Assembly: GCF_014287815.1 (NCBI RefSeq)
Contig: NZ_JACOOQ010000012.1
Coordinates: 28,937 to 92,936, forward strand
Direction of reading: 5' to 3'
Length of the DNA: 64,000 bases
Source of the DNA: Clostridium lentum
GTDB taxonomy: Bacteria > Bacillota > Clostridia > Clostridiales > Clostridiaceae
The notes below the pieces were generated by a model. The model had not been told where the DNA came from, ran no database searches, and saw only the letters and a program-made list of their open reading frames with translations. Below, in pieces: positions 17,501 to 26,289 of the stretch. Positions within the stretch are counted from its first letter, which is position 1; every line of letters begins with the position of its first letter. The translations under genes were made by a program, and so were the position numbers.

Positions 17501-18085
17501 ATAGTTGAAGGAAAATATTATGCTTGGATACCACAAAGAGAACTTTTAGATAGTGAAACTAAGTTTTTAAATTCAGTTGGTTATACTACACTTACATTAT
17601 CTAGTACATCTAATAGAGCAATTTCAGTGGCATATTACAATCAAGAGGATAATTCAGTTGTAACTGAATCAGGAAGGGGTTATACAAGAGATAAAATGAT
17701 AAAACCAGATATAGCAGCAGGAGGATTTAATGCGATAGTTACTAATCCAGGTGGTGGAACTGCTGTAATTAGTGGAGCTTCTGTTGCAGGAGCTGTAGTT
17801 GCAGGTTGTTGTGCTCTTATTCTTCAATGGGCAGTTACTGACAAAAACTATCCTGATATATATGCAGAACAAATAAAGGCATATATCATAAGTGGGGCTA
17901 AAGGAAGGCCAGGAGATGTTTATCCTAATAAGGAGTGGGGATATGGAATGTTTGATATGAAGGGAATATTTGATAGGATTAAAGATACGTATAATCCTAG
18001 AAAAAGTGAAGATTATGAAGAATATAGAGTTAATAACTTATTCATAAGGATTCCAAAATCTAGATATAATAGAACTATTAATTAA
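14510..18085 (+). CDS. Tandem Csp-like subtilisin protease (two S8 domains)
   Basis: The 1191-residue protein contains two subtilase domains. Domain 1 has Asp129 (FLDTGID), His187 (GHGTH), Asn288 (AAGNEG) and Ser495 (GTSMATP), a complete triad. Domain 2 has Asp696 (IIDTGID), His768 (GHGTR), Asn883 (TGNQG) and Ser1091 in GASVAGA, where the Ser is kept but the usual GTSxAxP is degraded. Insertions between His and Ser resemble Csp germination proteases, which activate pro-SleC. It is 45 bp upstream of sleC, and it resembles the CspBA fusion of Clostridioides difficile more than the three separate csp genes of C. perfringens. The GTG start lacks a well-placed ribosome site, so the start is uncertain. 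Confidence 0.85.
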   Translation: MLDIETNLGLLKELPKEVLSKLNISSSYLLGETEKEIEVVIISGDNPDNISKIVDNLGGKYLNLGYNFGIVTIPFDKIINLALIPTIQYIEFPKNLYTTDFESNRASCITQISKANGLNGKGTIVGFLDTGIDYTHPAFINADGTSRIEYIYDLSLGGVVYSKAQINEALKTENPYDIVQSRDDVGHGTHVTGIACAGGNIPSRYYGVAPESSIIMVKVARGLFTLSTDIMKGIKFLIDKNKELNMPLAINISLSTNDGAHNGSSLLEQYISTVSTLERVTIVIAAGNEGEAAHHISGNLEEVNEILFNVSSDETTVVINLYKSLLPSLSIKLISPSGGSTGEITIKEGFQEGAIGNSRYSIYLTGPKPFDISGEIGIIISGINEYITPGEWKINLRKLDNYDGTFDMWLPISEGLNINTKFVNPVVYNTLGIPATVRNVISVGSYNYLIDTISPFTGRGKKFEGQYIKPDIVAPGEGIYSAIPNRSFDKKTGTSMATPQVTGAAALMMQWGIVNGNDYYLYGERLKYFLILGAKKNRKDIIYPSPSWGYGELCLRDSFNILAQTLGIGFRDIDIENRQNSNFDLELSNIGVKYDTTSEDNVFLLVEVTGKTNLDDILKILNISGVMVSSNFAIIITPANKVNEISNIVLRIVNIEVSTILTLNAISPLEASGAPVFNNNPYLRLNGRGVLVGIIDTGIDYLNKEFQREDDTTRIVRIWDQTIQGNKEIYSLKYGTEYTEDQINQAIRLQASGGDPYSIVPSKDDIGHGTRMAGIIGGRGINPDLKGAASDCQFIIVKLSRATKVELDVAVIDKTDVPSYSPWSALLALRYIIAVARELKRPVVVFEPLGSNMGSHTGNGIVEQSINNYSTQSGTVVVVPTGNQGNTDTHTEGIIESSGDIKDIEIRVGEKQKNLPIEIWVNKPNRVKLSIISPSGEMIDNLDSKNANNERIKFLYEGTEMIVNFTSPELSTGDSHIFIRAYNLKAGIWKFRLTGQYIVEGKYYAWIPQRELLDSETKFLNSVGYTTLTLSSTSNRAISVAYYNQEDNSVVTESGRGYTRDKMIKPDIAAGGFNAIVTNPGGGTAVISGASVAGAVVAGCCALILQWAVTDKNYPDIYAEQIKAYIISGAKGRPGDVYPNKEWGYGMFDMKGIFDRIKDTYNPRKSEDYEEYRVNNLFIRIPKSRYNRTIN

Positions 18086-18130
18086 AAAAAGCATATTAAT
18101 ATAATGGATTAATATATTAAGGAGTAATAT

Positions 18131-19468
18131 ATGGCAGAGCAAGGTGGATTAAAGATTCAATGTTTTGTAGAAGATAGTTATGTGCCTGTAGATAAAGTAA
18201 CAGCAACTTTAACACCAGCAGAAGGACAAGTGGGTGAAAGTCAGTCAATAGATCTTACTACTAATTCGTCTGGGGAGTCTCAAATAATATCATTAGAAGC
18301 TCCGCCTCTTGAATATTCACAGCAGCCAATAGGAAAAATTCCCTACAGTCTGTATGATTTAAGAGTAGAAAGAGAAGGATTTCAAAGCATAGTAGTTAAT
18401 GGGATTCAGATATTTCCAACACAGATAGCAATACAACAATGCTTTCTAATAGAATCCTCAAGAAAATTTGGTTCAAGGGCAGATATAATAAATATTCAAC
18501 CTAATACATTAAATGGAAATTATCCTGCTAAAATTCCTGAAGAGGTAGATAAACCTTTGCCAGCTCCCACCAGTGGAGTTGTTTTACCTAAACCTGTTAT
18601 ACCAGAATATATTACAGTACATCAAGGCTCACCTAACAATACATCAGCTTCAAATGTTACAGTGCTCTATAAAGATTACATTAAGAACGTTGCTTCATGT
18701 GAAATATATTCTACATGGTCAGAGTCGACAATTAGAGCAAATGTTTATGCAATAATTTCATTTACCCTAAATAGAATTTATACAGAATGGTATCGTGGAA
18801 AAGGGAAAAATTATCAAATAACTAATTCAACAGCATATGATCATGCCTTTAATTATGGCAGAAATATTTATGACAATATAGGTGCCATAGTAGATGATAT
18901 TTTTTCTACTTATATAAGGAGGTATGGCAGGAAGCAACCACTTTTAACACAATATTGTGATGGGAAAAATGTTCAGTGTCCAGAATGGATGACTCAATGG
19001 GGAAGTAAATATCTTGGTGATAAAGGAAAGACTCCATATGAAATACTAACTCATTTTTATGGTACAGATATTGAGCTTGTTACAGCAGAACAAGTTGCTG
19101 GTAGTCCTGCATCATACCCAGGATATGACCTTATTGTAGGTTCAACAGGTGACGAAGTTAGTACAATTCAAGAACAACTTAATAGAATAGCAAGAAATTA
19201 TCCACTAATACCTAAGGTAGCTGTAGATGGAGTTTATGGAAGTACAACGCAGGAAGCTGTAAAAGTATTTCAACAGGTATTTAATCTTCCACAGACAGGT
19301 GTGGTAGATTATGCAACTTGGTATAGGATATCTGATATTTATGTAGGGGTTTCTAAAATAGCAGAACTTAAGGATGCAAGAAAAGGAACTAAGAAAATAT
19401 TCAGACCACCAGTTTCAATTGATATGATAAATGACCCTAATGTACCAACCTTTGAGTACTTCGATTAG
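18131..19468 (+). CDS. sleC: Spore cortex-lytic enzyme SleC
   Basis: This 445-residue protein matches SleC in length and order: an N-terminal propeptide with a carboxypeptidase-regulatory-like beta domain (about residues 1-150), a SpoIID-like domain beginning around VLPKPVIPEYITVHQG with YIKNVASCEIY, and a C-terminal PG_binding_1 domain (TGDEVSTIQEQLNRIAR to DGVYGSTTQEAVKVFQ). SleC degrades muramic-lactam cortex during germination after Csp proteases remove its propeptide. The ATG follows AAGGAG, and the csp-like gene ends 45 bp upstream. It is the last gene of the unit. Confidence 0.92.
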   Translation: MAEQGGLKIQCFVEDSYVPVDKVTATLTPAEGQVGESQSIDLTTNSSGESQIISLEAPPLEYSQQPIGKIPYSLYDLRVEREGFQSIVVNGIQIFPTQIAIQQCFLIESSRKFGSRADIINIQPNTLNGNYPAKIPEEVDKPLPAPTSGVVLPKPVIPEYITVHQGSPNNTSASNVTVLYKDYIKNVASCEIYSTWSESTIRANVYAIISFTLNRIYTEWYRGKGKNYQITNSTAYDHAFNYGRNIYDNIGAIVDDIFSTYIRRYGRKQPLLTQYCDGKNVQCPEWMTQWGSKYLGDKGKTPYEILTHFYGTDIELVTAEQVAGSPASYPGYDLIVGSTGDEVSTIQEQLNRIARNYPLIPKVAVDGVYGSTTQEAVKVFQQVFNLPQTGVVDYATWYRISDIYVGVSKIAELKDARKGTKKIFRPPVSIDMINDPNVPTFEYFD

Positions 19469-19493
19469 AAAGGTTCTGGGAATAGTAAATTAG

Positions 19494-19531
19494 AGAGAAG
19501 CTTAGCTTTAGCCAAGCTTTTCTTTATTTTT
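19494..19531. terminator. Convergent terminator between sleC and the ykvI-like gene
   Basis: AGAGAAGCTT pairs with AAGCTTTTCT around AGCTTTAGCC and is followed by a T-rich tract. The stop codon of the leftward ykvI-like gene (19508-19510) lies inside the loop. Confidence 0.7.
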
Positions 19532-20566
19532 GTAGAAAAAGTAAATGCATTGGGTAATAAAAATTAGGCTAAGTATACCAAACATAGGATAAAGGGTGGT
19601 AATAAGATTAGAAAACCCTATTTGTGATATTGGAAGGGCAAAAGCTAAGACAATAAATATTCCTTTTTTAAAAGGTAGCTTAAAGGTTTGTTCTAAAGTC
19701 TTGCTAATGGAATAAACATCTGATACTTCTGTAGAAAACATTTCAAGCCAGATTATAATTAATAGCAGTGCTTGAATTATGTTACTAAACCTTTGGGCAC
19801 ATAAAAGAAGTGGTATTTCATATTTATATATATAAGGCTGATTCATTAATAATAAAATATTAATTATGGTAGATAAAACAGTTAGGCCAATGGCACCAAG
19901 AGCGATGCCAGATACCATAATTTTAGATTTACGTGTTTCATTGCTTAAAGGCACTAATACACCACAACAGCAAAGAGTGTTATATCCAGCATAAAGTATG
20001 GTGGATATTAAAACTCCTTTTTTAGGAGGAGTAAATTGAGAAATATAATTTATGCTGAGATTATCACCACAAAATATAATATATAATATGAATATTAAAG
20101 TAATAGTAGTAAGTAAGGCAGGAACGATAAATGAATTTACTTCAATAAGTCCATTGGTTCCTCTAAGAAGAAAGAAAGAAGCTAAAGCAATCATTATTAG
20201 AGTTCCGATTATTTTAGGAATACCAAAAAATTGATTAATAAGTGCTCCGCTTCCGGCTAAAATAATAGAGGCACTGGAAATTAAGTAAACGGTAGTAATG
20301 GCACCAGTAAATTTTCCAAGAATATTGGGGCTTATTACTTTAATTACATCACTATAGGAGTTGAGTTCGTATCTGATGCTTATTTTTGATATAATGGTGC
20401 CAATAATTATATAAAAAATTCCACAAAAAATAATGCCAATAAAGCTTATTAAACCATAGGAAGTAAAAAATTCTGTAATTTCTTTGCCAGAAGCAAGTCC
20501 GGCACCAACAATTGTCCCAATAAAAACAAAAGCAATTTGAAAAATTTTATATATGTCTTTTTTCAA
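19508..20566 (-). CDS. YkvI-family membrane transporter-like protein
   Basis: This 352-residue protein is hydrophobic with about ten membrane segments. The N-terminal segment IAFVFIGTIVGAGLASGKEI is the glycine-rich unwound helix typical of the APC/LeuT superfamily and is characteristic of YkvI proteins. The transported substrate is not known. The start is TTG at 20566 with GGAGTG eight bases before it; a nearer ATG is out of frame. It is divergent from a lipoprotein gene. Confidence 0.8.
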   Translation of the reverse strand: MKKDIYKIFQIAFVFIGTIVGAGLASGKEITEFFTSYGLISFIGIIFCGIFYIIIGTIISKISIRYELNSYSDVIKVISPNILGKFTGAITTVYLISSASIILAGSGALINQFFGIPKIIGTLIMIALASFFLLRGTNGLIEVNSFIVPALLTTITLIFILYIIFCGDNLSINYISQFTPPKKGVLISTILYAGYNTLCCCGVLVPLSNETRKSKIMVSGIALGAIGLTVLSTIINILLLMNQPYIYKYEIPLLLCAQRFSNIIQALLLIIIWLEMFSTEVSDVYSISKTLEQTFKLPFKKGIFIVLAFALPISQIGFSNLITTLYPMFGILSLIFITQCIYFFYKNKEKLG

Positions 20567-20729
20567 TCATATCACTCCAGCTATTAAAGTATTATTTAAT
20601 TTTCCCTCAATTAAGTATATAAAGATTACAGTATATTTATTCTTTATTTAATTTTTATGAATAAGCTATATTTTTATATGAAAAAATATAATTAAGCTAA
20701 ACCATAATATTTTGAGGGAGGAATTATCA

Positions 20730-21815
20730 GTGAAGAATAAAAGATTTATTAGTTTATGTGTGGTATTATTCAGCTTATTTAATTTTACGTCTTGTAAAAA
20801 AACAGAAAAGGAAGAAGTCAAAGTAGACTTATTTGATAGCAAAAAAGCATTAAATATAAGTAAAGAATATTTATTTAATATTAAAAATGGAAATATTGAT
20901 GGTGCTAATAAGTTATGTACTGAAGAGTTATTAAAGGATAATGTAAATATTGGTGAAGGAATATCACAAATTACTTCGTTTGATAAAGAAAAGTCCATTG
21001 AAGGAAATAACTTTGCATACTATATTTACAATATAATAAGAACTTCCTCTACAGAACCTAAAAGTGATTTGGAAAGTTTAACCATTAAAGTTGAAAAGAT
21101 TAAAGATCAATATTTAATAAATGGAGTTAAGTCTCAATCTAAGAAGGAGCTTTTTGTAGATGGAAAATATTTAAGAATATTAGAAGAGGAAGGAAGCAAT
21201 AGTAACTTGGTGGTATCTTTAAATAGCATTCCTAAAGATACTTATGTAAGTGAGAATGATATAATGCTTTATAAAGCAAAGGTTCCTAATGAAGCTTTTG
21301 GCAAAGTAGGATTGAGTTTTACAGGAAAAAAAGTTGCTATATCTACAAAAGGACAAGAACAGACATATATATGTGTAGCTAATATTGAGGATAGTATAAC
21401 AACATTTATGGGAGATAATTCAGCTACTAGTGGAGGTAATGGAGATAGCACTATGTCCCAGCTAGAAGAATTATTTGAAAAGCCAATAGCTAAGAAAATA
21501 GTATCACTAGATTTATTAAAAGATTGTAATATCAATAATTTTATTTTTTCAAAGAAGGAAGATTCTTTGGCTGTTGTTTATAGTAATGGTAATGGTGTGA
21601 GAAGGGTCAACATATATAATGCCAATGAGGGAAATATCATAAGCAAAGCAATAAATGAAGAATTCAACGAAGCAGAATATAATATTGATGAAATTGGTTT
21701 TAATGCAGAAGAATTTATTTTTAATGTAAGTAAAGCAAAATCAGAGGGATATACTAATGAAAAAGAAGGTAAATATTCTTTTGATGTTGAAAGTTATGAG
21801 ATTAAGAAATTGTAA
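20730..21815 (+). CDS. Uncharacterised lipoprotein
   Basis: I recognise no named family. The start is GTG at 20730, six bases after GGGAGGAA. It gives a lysine-start signal peptide with hydrophobic core ISLCVVLFSLFNF and lipobox FTSC (Cys about residue 22), so it is probably lipid-anchored outside the membrane. The remaining 340 residues are hydrophilic. They contain a segment LNSIPKDTYVSENDIMLYKAKVP and a Ser/Gly/Asn-rich stretch near residue 235, probably a linker between two domains. The gene has its own terminator. Confidence 0.7.
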   Translation: MKNKRFISLCVVLFSLFNFTSCKKTEKEEVKVDLFDSKKALNISKEYLFNIKNGNIDGANKLCTEELLKDNVNIGEGISQITSFDKEKSIEGNNFAYYIYNIIRTSSTEPKSDLESLTIKVEKIKDQYLINGVKSQSKKELFVDGKYLRILEEEGSNSNLVVSLNSIPKDTYVSENDIMLYKAKVPNEAFGKVGLSFTGKKVAISTKGQEQTYICVANIEDSITTFMGDNSATSGGNGDSTMSQLEELFEKPIAKKIVSLDLLKDCNINNFIFSKKEDSLAVVYSNGNGVRRVNIYNANEGNIISKAINEEFNEAEYNIDEIGFNAEEFIFNVSKAKSEGYTNEKEGKYSFDVESYEIKKL

Positions 21816-21846
21816 TATCCTAAGAAGTAATTTATAATTATTAAAC

Positions 21847-21884
21847 AAGGAAATGAATAAAGGAAACTTTATCATTTCCTTTTA
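21847..21884 (+). terminator. Terminator of the lipoprotein gene
   Basis: AAGGAAATGA and TCATTTCCTT form a 10-bp stem, followed by TTT. Confidence 0.8.
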
Positions 21885-21920
21885 CTTATAACTTTTAGAC
21901 TAGATGAAAGGTTGATATAT

Positions 21921-22844
21921 ATGAAAGAATGGAATGGAAAGAGATATCACAGCTTAAATTATTTTTTAAGAAATAAATATGGTGAAAAAATTTATAAGAT
22001 TCCTTTAGATGGAGGATTTACATGTCCAAATAGAGATGGAAAGGTAGCTAAAGGAGGATGTACTTTTTGTAGTTCACACGGTTCTGGAGATTTTGCAGGA
22101 AGTAGAATTTTAACTATAACAGAGCAATTTGATGATAGAAAAAAAGTCATGGAGAAGAAATGGAATAAGGGAAAGTACATAGCTTATTTCCAAGCGTACA
22201 CTAATACATATGCACCAATAGAAGAGTTAAGGGAAAAATATAGTCAAGCTATAGCAGAAGAAAATGTTGTTGCTTTATCCATAGCAACAAGACCAGATTG
22301 TTTAGGTGATGATGTACTTGAGCTATTAGAAGAAATGAGTAAGAAGGTTTACTTATGGGTAGAATTAGGGCTACAAACTATTAATGATGAAACTGCAGAA
22401 AATTTTAATAGAGGATATAAATTTGAAGTTTTTAAAGAAGGTATAAAGAAATTACAGGATAGAGGGATAGAAGTTGTTGTTCACTCTATATTTGGACTTC
22501 CTGGAGAAACAAAAGAAGATATGCTTAAGACAATAGATTACATAGCTCATAGTGGGGCACAAGGAATCAAATTCCACTTACTACATTTAATGAAGTATAC
22601 AAAGATGGCTGAGCAATATTATAATGGAGAATTTGAGTTATTAAGTGAAGAAGATTATATAGACCTTATTTGTGAGGGAATATCTATGATTCCAGAGGAT
22701 ATGGTTGTACATAGACTTACAGGAGATGCTCCAAGAGCAACGCTTATTGGACCAATGTGGAGTCTTAAGAAATGGGAAGTGTTAAATGCTATTGATAAAG
22801 CACTTGTAGATAGAGATATATGGCAAGGGAAAAACTTTAAATAA
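21921..22844 (+). CDS. YhcC-type radical SAM protein (TIGR01212)
   Basis: This 307-residue radical SAM enzyme belongs to the YhcC/TIGR01212 family. The cluster cysteines are in CPNRDGKVAKGGCTFC near residues 24-39, the diagnostic spacing for this family. Other landmarks are YFQAYTNTYAP, SIATRPDCL and VELGLQT. The reaction is not established. The ATG at 21921 was chosen because AAAGG lies nine bases before it. Confidence 0.88.
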   Translation: MKEWNGKRYHSLNYFLRNKYGEKIYKIPLDGGFTCPNRDGKVAKGGCTFCSSHGSGDFAGSRILTITEQFDDRKKVMEKKWNKGKYIAYFQAYTNTYAPIEELREKYSQAIAEENVVALSIATRPDCLGDDVLELLEEMSKKVYLWVELGLQTINDETAENFNRGYKFEVFKEGIKKLQDRGIEVVVHSIFGLPGETKEDMLKTIDYIAHSGAQGIKFHLLHLMKYTKMAEQYYNGEFELLSEEDYIDLICEGISMIPEDMVVHRLTGDAPRATLIGPMWSLKKWEVLNAIDKALVDRDIWQGKNFK

Positions 22845-22851
22845 TTAATAA

Positions 22852-22950
22852 TTGAAAATTGATAATTTAATAAATTATGTTGTCTACAGCACAAGTACAG
22901 ATGAAGTTGAAAATTTACAAAAAGAGATATCCAATTTAATTTCAAATTAA
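22852..22950 (+). pseudogene. Short coding-like remnant
   Basis: A TTG-initiated frame of 32 codons contains YVVYSTSTDEVENLQKEI, which reads like the C-terminus of a real protein. There is no ribosome site and no upstream continuation. Its stop lies in the loop of the terminator at 22921-22966. I treat it as a possible gene tail left by deletion, with low confidence. Confidence 0.25.
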
Positions 22951-22966
22951 TTGGATATCTTTTTTT
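22921..22966. terminator. Convergent terminator between yhcC-like and rlmI-like genes
   Basis: AAAGAGATATCCAATT and AATTGGATATCTTTTTT form a long perfect stem with an A-run on the left and T-run on the right. It serves both converging genes. Confidence 0.9.
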
Positions 22967-22982
22967 GGAGTTAATCACTTAT

Positions 22983-24158
22983 TTAGACTACTTGGAAGAT
23001 AAAGAATTTTAAGTAGTAAGATTCATCTGAGTTCCAAAGGATTGGATGGTCACAGCTTTGAGTTCTAACTTCTATTTGTCTTAAAGTTCTTCGTGCATCA
23101 TGAGCAGCTTCTAATACTGTTTTCTTTAATTGTTCTTCACTCATGTAATGAGAACATGAACAAGTTGCAAAATATCCACCAGGTTTAACCATTTTTAAAC
23201 CTCTAAGATTTATTTCTTTATATCCTCTGATGGCAGCATTAACAGTTTCTCTTGATTTAGTGAAAGCAGGAGGATCTAATATTACAACGTCATATTGTTT
23301 ACCTTCTCTTGACCATGTACCAAGGACATCAAATGCATTATGACATTCAAATTTTACAATATCTTGTAAATTGTTAAGTTCAGCATTTCTAGTTGCACAA
23401 TCAACAGCATGTTGAGAAACATCGATTCCAAGTACTGATTTTGCACCAGCTATACCAGCATTTAAAGCAAAAGACCCTGTATGAGTAAAGCAGTCTAAAA
23501 CGTCTCTTCCTTTACAAATCTTATGTATAGCAGCTCTATTTTCTTTTTGGTCTAAGAAGAATCCAGTTTTTTGTCCGTTTTCAATATCAACTATGTACTT
23601 AACACCATTTTCAATTATTTCAACATCTGTGTTGAAAGGTTCAGTTAAGAAGCCTTTTCTTTGCTCTAAGCCTTCGATTTCTCTAGTCTTTATATCACTT
23701 CTTTCATATACACCTTTAGCATTATATTCTTCAACAAGTATTTTAACTATTAAATCCCTATATTGATCCATTCCTAAAGTTGATATTTGAATGACGTAGT
23801 AATCATTAAACTTATCTATTGTAAGTCCAGGTAGAAAGTCAGCTTCACCAAAGATAAATCTACAAGAAGATGTATCTATTACAGTTTGTCTATAATCCCA
23901 TGCAGCAGCAAATCTTCTTTTAAAGAATTCCTCATCAATTTCTTCGTTTATATCTCTAGTCATTATTCTAATTGTTATCTTACTTTGATCATTTATGTAT
24001 CCTTTTCCAATGAAATAATTCTTGTGATTATACACTTCAACAATATCTCCATTTTCATAATCACCATCATATTCATTTATTTCATCAATATATATCCAAG
24101 GACGACCATTTTCAGCTTTTTTATTTTTCCCTTGGTGCAAGTAAAATTTACTAGACAT
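22983..24158 (-). CDS. RlmI-like class I SAM-dependent rRNA methyltransferase
   Basis: This 391-residue protein has an N-terminal PUA domain (KFYLHQGKNKKAENGRPWIY) and a C-terminal Rossmann methyltransferase. It shows the SAM loop DVLDCFTHTGSFALNAG and the motif VILDPPAFTKSR of RNA m5C enzymes. E. coli RlmI methylates C1962 of 23S rRNA; the same target here is inference. I chose ATG 24158, which follows GAAAGGAG; a longer frame to 24194 has no ribosome site. Confidence 0.87.
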   Translation of the reverse strand: MSSKFYLHQGKNKKAENGRPWIYIDEINEYDGDYENGDIVEVYNHKNYFIGKGYINDQSKITIRIMTRDINEEIDEEFFKRRFAAAWDYRQTVIDTSSCRFIFGEADFLPGLTIDKFNDYYVIQISTLGMDQYRDLIVKILVEEYNAKGVYERSDIKTREIEGLEQRKGFLTEPFNTDVEIIENGVKYIVDIENGQKTGFFLDQKENRAAIHKICKGRDVLDCFTHTGSFALNAGIAGAKSVLGIDVSQHAVDCATRNAELNNLQDIVKFECHNAFDVLGTWSREGKQYDVVILDPPAFTKSRETVNAAIRGYKEINLRGLKMVKPGGYFATCSCSHYMSEEQLKKTVLEAAHDARRTLRQIEVRTQSCDHPILWNSDESYYLKFFIFQVV

Positions 24159-24505
24159 TATATAAAAACTCCTTTCAAGACAATTCTCAGCCATATGGGT
24201 TATGGGAGAATGTGTATGTATTTTAAATAAATAAAAGTAACTAAATTATAGCATAAAGAAAAGTAAAGGTAATGAATATTATGAAAATAAAGAATTTTGA
24301 AAAAATAATAGCGTTGTATAAATATTTAGTAAATTATTAACATATAAAGAAAAATATTGACAAGTTAATAAAGCGGATATAAAATATTACCAAATAAGTT
24401 AAAAATAAATATAAATAGGTAAAAATAGAAAAAGATAATATATTGTATTATTAAAGTGCATATATAACTTTTTACTATATATTTAAATTAATGGGGGGTA
24501 TATTT
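24159..24505. other. AT-rich divergent intergenic region
   Basis: It holds the promoter for the opp operon at 24357-24385 (listed separately) and a long untranslated leader of about 110 bases. I see no riboswitch, CodY-box match or small ORF with a ribosome site. Confidence 0.5.
24357..24385 (+). promoter_or_regulatory. Sigma-A promoter of the opp operon
   Basis: TTGACA (24357-24362), a 17-base spacer and TAAAAT (24380-24385). Confidence 0.65.
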
Positions 24506-26215
24506 ATGAACAAAAAGAGAATTTTATCATTACTTTTAGCTAGTTCATTAGTAGTAACAGCTTTTGTTGGATGTGGAAGTAGTGAAGACGAAAGTAAAAA
24601 TAATGGAGGTACAAGCTCTTCTGATAGCCAGCAAGTATTAAATACTTTATATATGCAAGCGGCTACATTAGATGTTAATGATTGTTCTGATGCAGAAACA
24701 ACTACATTACTAGGAGCTTTACAAGAAGGTCTTGTAAGAATTTATAACGATGGAAATGGAGATGAAATTAAACCAGCAGGGGCTGAAAGTTGGGATACTT
24801 CAGAAGATGGATTAACTTGGACATTCCATTTAAGAGATAATAAATGGTCAGATGGAGAGCCGGTAGTAGCTCAACATTATGTTGATTCAGTTTTAAGATT
24901 ATTAAATCCTGATAATGCATTCCAATATGCTTTCTTTGCTTATGACATAGTTGGTGCAGAAGATTATAACTTAAATGGTGGTTCAGCTGATAATGTTGGA
25001 ATAAAGGCTATTGATGATAGTACGTTAGAAATAAAATTAAAAGAAGCAGTTCCATACTTTTTATCTAAGTTACAATATACTGTATTTAAGCCAGTTAGAT
25101 TAGATATAATTGAAAAATTAGGTGATAATTACTCAAGTGATTATAAAAATAATGTTTATTGTGGACCATTTAAATTAACGGAATGGGATAATATGAATAA
25201 AGAAGTACTTGTTAAGAATGATAGCTATTGGGATGCTGATAATGTTAAGTTAGAACAAATTAATGCAACATATATTAAAGAAATGGCTACAAGAGCTCAA
25301 TTATTTGAGTCAAAAGAACTAGATAATATGGGGCTTAAATTAATTGAATATATTGATAAATACGATTCATTAGCAGATGAAGGCGATTGTCAATTAATAA
25401 CAGGTAATGCACCTTCAGTATTTTATTTAGCATTTAACCAAGATAGTGAAAATGGAAATGGAATGTTAAAGAGTGCTAAGGTTAGAAAAGCAATTGGTTT
25501 AGCTTTAGATAGAGATGAGTATGTAGGAGAAATTAAAGGTAGATATAATGCAGCAGCAGGATATGTTCCTCTAGATGTTGATTTTGATGGAGATTTCTAT
25601 AGAGAGCAAGTAGATGAACCATTAACAGATGACATTACTAAATATAATAATAATAGTGATGAGCTTAAAGCATTATTAAAAGAAGGTCTTGCTGAATTAG
25701 GACTTCAAACTGATGATTTAAGTCAATATACATTAACTTACCTATCACAAAGTGATTCTGAAGATGGTACTATTGAAAATGAATGGATACAACAACAAAT
25801 TGAAACTAAGCTTGGAATAAATATTGATATTAAAGTTCAAAATGAATGGGCATTATTCATAGATATGTATAATAATCAAGAGTTTGATTTTGTGTTAACT
25901 GGTTGGTCAGCAGACTATGATGATCCAATGACATTCCTTGATATGTGGGTAACTGATGGTTCTAATAACCATACAGGATATGGAAGTGAAGAATATGATA
26001 ATTTAGTAACTTCATTAGCAGGTGAAAATGATAATACTAAGAGATTAGAAACTTATTCAAAATTGGAAAATATTTTAGTTGATGAAGATGCAGTTATATC
26101 ACCAATATTCTACTATGACACATATTCAGTAGTTCAAAACAATATTAAAAATCTACAATACCCAGAGTTTGGACCAAAAATAGAATTTAGATGGGCTTCA
26201 ATTGAAGATAAATAA
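24506..26215 (+). CDS. oppA: Oligopeptide ABC transporter substrate-binding lipoprotein
   Basis: This 569-residue family-5 extracellular solute-binding protein has an N-terminal lipoprotein signal (KKRILSLLLASSLVVTAFVGC, lipobox FVGC) and a Ser/Asn-rich linker. It shows OppA landmarks: WTFHLRDNKWSDGEPV, ATRAQLFESKE and GWSADYDDPMTFLDMW. It captures peptides outside the membrane for OppBCDF. I start at ATG 24506, seven bases after GGGGGG. A perfect stem-loop separates it from oppB, as expected for a binding protein made in excess over the permeases. Confidence 0.92.
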   Translation: MNKKRILSLLLASSLVVTAFVGCGSSEDESKNNGGTSSSDSQQVLNTLYMQAATLDVNDCSDAETTTLLGALQEGLVRIYNDGNGDEIKPAGAESWDTSEDGLTWTFHLRDNKWSDGEPVVAQHYVDSVLRLLNPDNAFQYAFFAYDIVGAEDYNLNGGSADNVGIKAIDDSTLEIKLKEAVPYFLSKLQYTVFKPVRLDIIEKLGDNYSSDYKNNVYCGPFKLTEWDNMNKEVLVKNDSYWDADNVKLEQINATYIKEMATRAQLFESKELDNMGLKLIEYIDKYDSLADEGDCQLITGNAPSVFYLAFNQDSENGNGMLKSAKVRKAIGLALDRDEYVGEIKGRYNAAAGYVPLDVDFDGDFYREQVDEPLTDDITKYNNNSDELKALLKEGLAELGLQTDDLSQYTLTYLSQSDSEDGTIENEWIQQQIETKLGINIDIKVQNEWALFIDMYNNQEFDFVLTGWSADYDDPMTFLDMWVTDGSNNHTGYGSEEYDNLVTSLAGENDNTKRLETYSKLENILVDEDAVISPIFYYDTYSVVQNNIKNLQYPEFGPKIEFRWASIEDK

Positions 26216-26233
26216 AAATTAAAAAATAGAATT

Positions 26234-26264
26234 TAATGCATATCAGCTGAGCTGATATGCATTA
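26234..26264 (+). other. Intercistronic stem-loop between oppA and oppB
   Basis: TAATGCATATCAGC and GCTGATATGCATTA form a 14-bp perfect stem with loop TGA and no T-run. It looks like an RNA-stabilising or partial-termination hairpin that raises oppA over the downstream genes. Confidence 0.7.
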
Positions 26265-26289
26265 ATAAAATAAAGAGGTGTGAAAATTA

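Noticed and set aside
24281..24310. CodY box upstream of oppA
   Set aside because: GAATTTTGAAAAAAT lacks the central C and symmetric half of the CodY consensus, so I do not claim it.
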